In this document: positions 6,591 through 7,734 of the stretch, in pieces
Layout of the letters: each line of letters begins with the position of its first letter
Position numbering within the stretch: position 1 is the stretch's first letter
DNA from: Planctomycetota bacterium
GTDB taxonomy: Bacteria > Planctomycetota > PLA2 > JAEUHO01
DNA: 7,734 nucleotides
Direction of reading: 5' to 3'
Assembly (NCBI GenBank): GCA_026647295.1
Contig: JAPKHB010000180.1
Location: 1 to 7,734, forward strand
The notes under the pieces: generated by a model
Seen by the model: only the letters and a program-made list of their open reading frames with translations
The model's database searches: none
What the model was told of the DNA's origin: nothing
Translations under genes and position numbers: made by a program

Positions 6591-7591
6591 TCCCCACCGA
6601 ACTGCGCAGCTACGCCTTTCGCCGCGAGCGCGAACGCGGCTGGTCCGAACTCGCCCGCCGGGTGAGCGCCGTCGAACGCGGGGGCCCGGGCGCGCTGGGC
6701 CCCACCGAACTGGCCGAGTTGCCCATGCTGTACCGCAGCGCCTTGAGCTCCTTGAGCGTCGCCCGGGCCATCTCGCTGGACCGCAACCTGCTCGACTACC
6801 TGGAGAGCCTGTGCGCCCGGGCCTTTTGCTGCGTGCACGCGCCCCGGCGGCGCTGGGGCCCGGCCCTGCTCGCCTTCCTGCGCCACGACGTGCCCGCCGC
6901 CGTTCGCGGGATGGCCTGGCACGCCGCGGCGGCGGCCTTCCTGATGGTCTTCGGCGCCGTGGCGGGCTTTGGGCTCACGCTGGACGACCCCGTGCGCTTC
7001 CACGCCTTCGTGGACCCGGCCTACGCCCAGGACCGCGGGCCCGCCGCGAGCACCGAGGCGCTGCGCGACGCCCTCTACGGCCGCGGCAGCGCCGCCCAGC
7101 TCGGCGCCTTCAGCGCCATGCTCTTCACGCACAACGCCACGATCGCGCTCCTGTGCTTCTCGCTCGGCGCGGCGGCGGGCCTGCCGGTCCTGTTCCTGAT
7201 GCTCACCAACGGGCTCGTGCTCGGGGCCTTCGCGGCCCTGTACCACGCCCGCGGCCTCGGCGCGGAGTTCTGGGCCTGGATCCTCCCCCACGGCGTCCCC
7301 GAACTGTCGGCGATCGTGCTCGCGGGCGGCGCGGGCCTCAAGTTGGCCCACGGCCTGCTCTTTCCCGGCCCGTGGCCGCGGCCCGTCACCTTGTGCCGGG
7401 CCGGGCGCGAAGCGGCCGTGGTCACCATGGGCGCGCTGGCCCTCCTCTTCGCGGCCGGCCTGGTGGAGGGCTTCTTCCGCCAGTCGGTCCACAGCGTCCC
7501 CCTGCGCTACCTCATGGCGGGCCTGGGGGCCGTCCTGCTTGCGGCCTGGCTGCTTTCGGGCGCGGCGGCCCGCCCCGGAACGCGGCCGTGA
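6587..7591 (+). CDS. Stage II sporulation protein M (SpoIIM/DUF95) family membrane protein
   Basis: The product is 334 residues. It starts at GTG 6587, which overlaps the DUF58 stop as GTGA and has GGGAG at 6574-6578, 8 bases upstream. The cytoplasmic N-terminus has the family pattern FRRERERGWSELARRV (11-26), LPMLYRSALSSLSVARA (45-61) and RNLLDYLESLCARAF (66-80). The membrane domain has likely helices near 108-130, 185-206, 207-220, 232-255, 276-296 and 307-325. Its conserved motifs are LMLTNGLVLGAF at 204-215, HGVPELSAIVLAGGAGLKL at 235-253 and the GLVEGFFRQ end at 291-299. Despite the family name, nothing here indicates sporulation. In this context it is a polytopic inner-membrane component that accompanies MoxR/DUF58 and RDD genes. 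The assignment is sound; the transported or remodelled substrate is unknown. Confidence 0.9.
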   Translation: MIPTELRSYAFRRERERGWSELARRVSAVERGGPGALGPTELAELPMLYRSALSSLSVARAISLDRNLLDYLESLCARAFCCVHAPRRRWGPALLAFLRHDVPAAVRGMAWHAAAAAFLMVFGAVAGFGLTLDDPVRFHAFVDPAYAQDRGPAASTEALRDALYGRGSAAQLGAFSAMLFTHNATIALLCFSLGAAAGLPVLFLMLTNGLVLGAFAALYHARGLGAEFWAWILPHGVPELSAIVLAGGAGLKLAHGLLFPGPWPRPVTLCRAGREAAVVTMGALALLFAAGLVEGFFRQSVHSVPLRYLMAGLGAVLLAAWLLSGAAARPGTRP

Positions 7592-7734
7592 GCCCCGCCC
7601 GCTCCGCGGGGCCGCTCGCGCCCCCGGCGCCCCCGGCGCCGCCGGGGTGCCCGGGGTCCGGCACACCGCCGGGTTTGAAGGCCCGGCACGGTCCGCAGGT
7701 CGAGGTGCTCACGACCGAGGGGCCACCTCCTGGC
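7588..7734 (+). CDS. Probable RDD family membrane protein, N-terminal fragment (3' partial)
   Basis: GTG 7588 overlaps the SpoIIM stop as GTGA, the same coupling used for the previous gene. A weak GGAA lies 7 bases upstream. The frame is open to the right edge (49 codons). The first 28 residues are Ala/Pro/Gly-rich, including three APP units encoded by a 9-bp tandem repeat. Then comes HGPQVEVLTTEG, which resembles the short strand that opens many RDD proteins before their first membrane helix. TTG 7675 is an alternative start that would skip the proline-rich part. The RDD identity rests mainly on gene order (SpoIIM is often followed by RDD) and on that short stretch. No transmembrane segment is visible before the window ends, so this call is tentative. 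Confidence 0.45.
   Translation, partial: MSPARSAGPLAPPAPPAPPGCPGSGTPPGLKARHGPQVEVLTTEGPPPG
7618..7640 (+). repeat. 9-bp GC-only tandem repeat (GCGCCCCCG, about 2.5 copies)
   Basis: Two exact copies of GCGCCCCCG (7618-7626 and 7627-7635) are followed by a partial third. In the frame of the last gene they encode Ala-Pro-Pro units. The repeat partly overlaps the adjacent stem-loop. Confidence 0.6.
7631..7647. repeat. GC stem-loop CCCCGGC-GCC-GCCGGGG
   Basis: This is a perfect 7-bp stem with a 3-base loop, just after the SpoIIM gene and inside or before the start of the next gene. No T tract follows, so it is not a standard intrinsic terminator. In DNA this GC-rich, such hairpins arise easily, so functional meaning is uncertain. 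Confidence 0.35.

Noticed and set aside
6554..7666. Minus-strand open frame opposite SpoIIM
   Set aside because: It is a Gly/Ala/Arg/Gln-rich shadow. SpoIIM on the plus strand has strong family motifs and a ribosome binding site.

Overview
The window is very GC-rich (roughly three quarters G+C by eye, with strong G/C preference at third codon positions). It reads as one plus-strand gene cluster with little intergenic DNA. The gene order and families are: a DUF4129 protein, a DUF4350 protein, a MoxR-type AAA+ ATPase, a DUF58 (VWA-like) protein, a SpoIIM/DUF95 membrane protein and the start of a probable RDD protein. They are preceded by a secreted squalene-cyclase-like toroid protein and a secreted low-complexity protein. 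I associate this set with Planctomycetota, especially the toroid protein ending in a PIFQR-type tail beside MoxR/DUF58. The phylum is an inference from family memory, and another high-GC phylum is not excluded.

Layout. Bases 1-899 hold a secreted Gly/Ser/Gln/Pro-rich protein of unknown function. It has a charged helix near the N-terminus and a folded-looking C-terminal end, but an in-frame TGA at 504-506 splits it. Bases 900-966 are a C-rich gap. Bases 1000-2205 (or from 967) encode the exported prenyltransferase/squalene-oxidase-repeat protein. Bases 2206-2280 are an intergenic spacer with two nearly identical 11-bp palindromes. From 2281 to the right edge the genes are tightly coupled: DUF4129 (2281-3039) overlaps DUF4350 (3036-4316) by ATGA, DUF4350 overlaps MoxR (4285-5238) by 32 bp, DUF58 (5245-6590) follows after 6 bp, SpoIIM (6587-7591) overlaps it by GTGA, and the last frame starts with another GTGA at 7588 and runs off the window.

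How the parts may work together. MoxR ATPases act as chaperones or remodelers for VWA/DUF58 partners. DUF4129 and DUF4350 are membrane proteins that repeatedly accompany them, and SpoIIM and RDD are polytopic membrane proteins. The cluster therefore looks like a membrane-associated MoxR-DUF58 module with exported accessory proteins. Its substrate is unknown, and nothing in the window gives it directly.

Two lesions stand out. One is the in-frame TGA in the first gene. The other is a one-base loss near the 3' end of the DUF58 gene (about 6460-6470), after which the correct C-terminus is found in the other frame. Both may be consensus errors, real decay or, less likely, recoding. No RNA genes, insertion sequences, CRISPR arrays or genes on the minus strand were found. 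The long minus-strand open frames are shadows of the high GC content.
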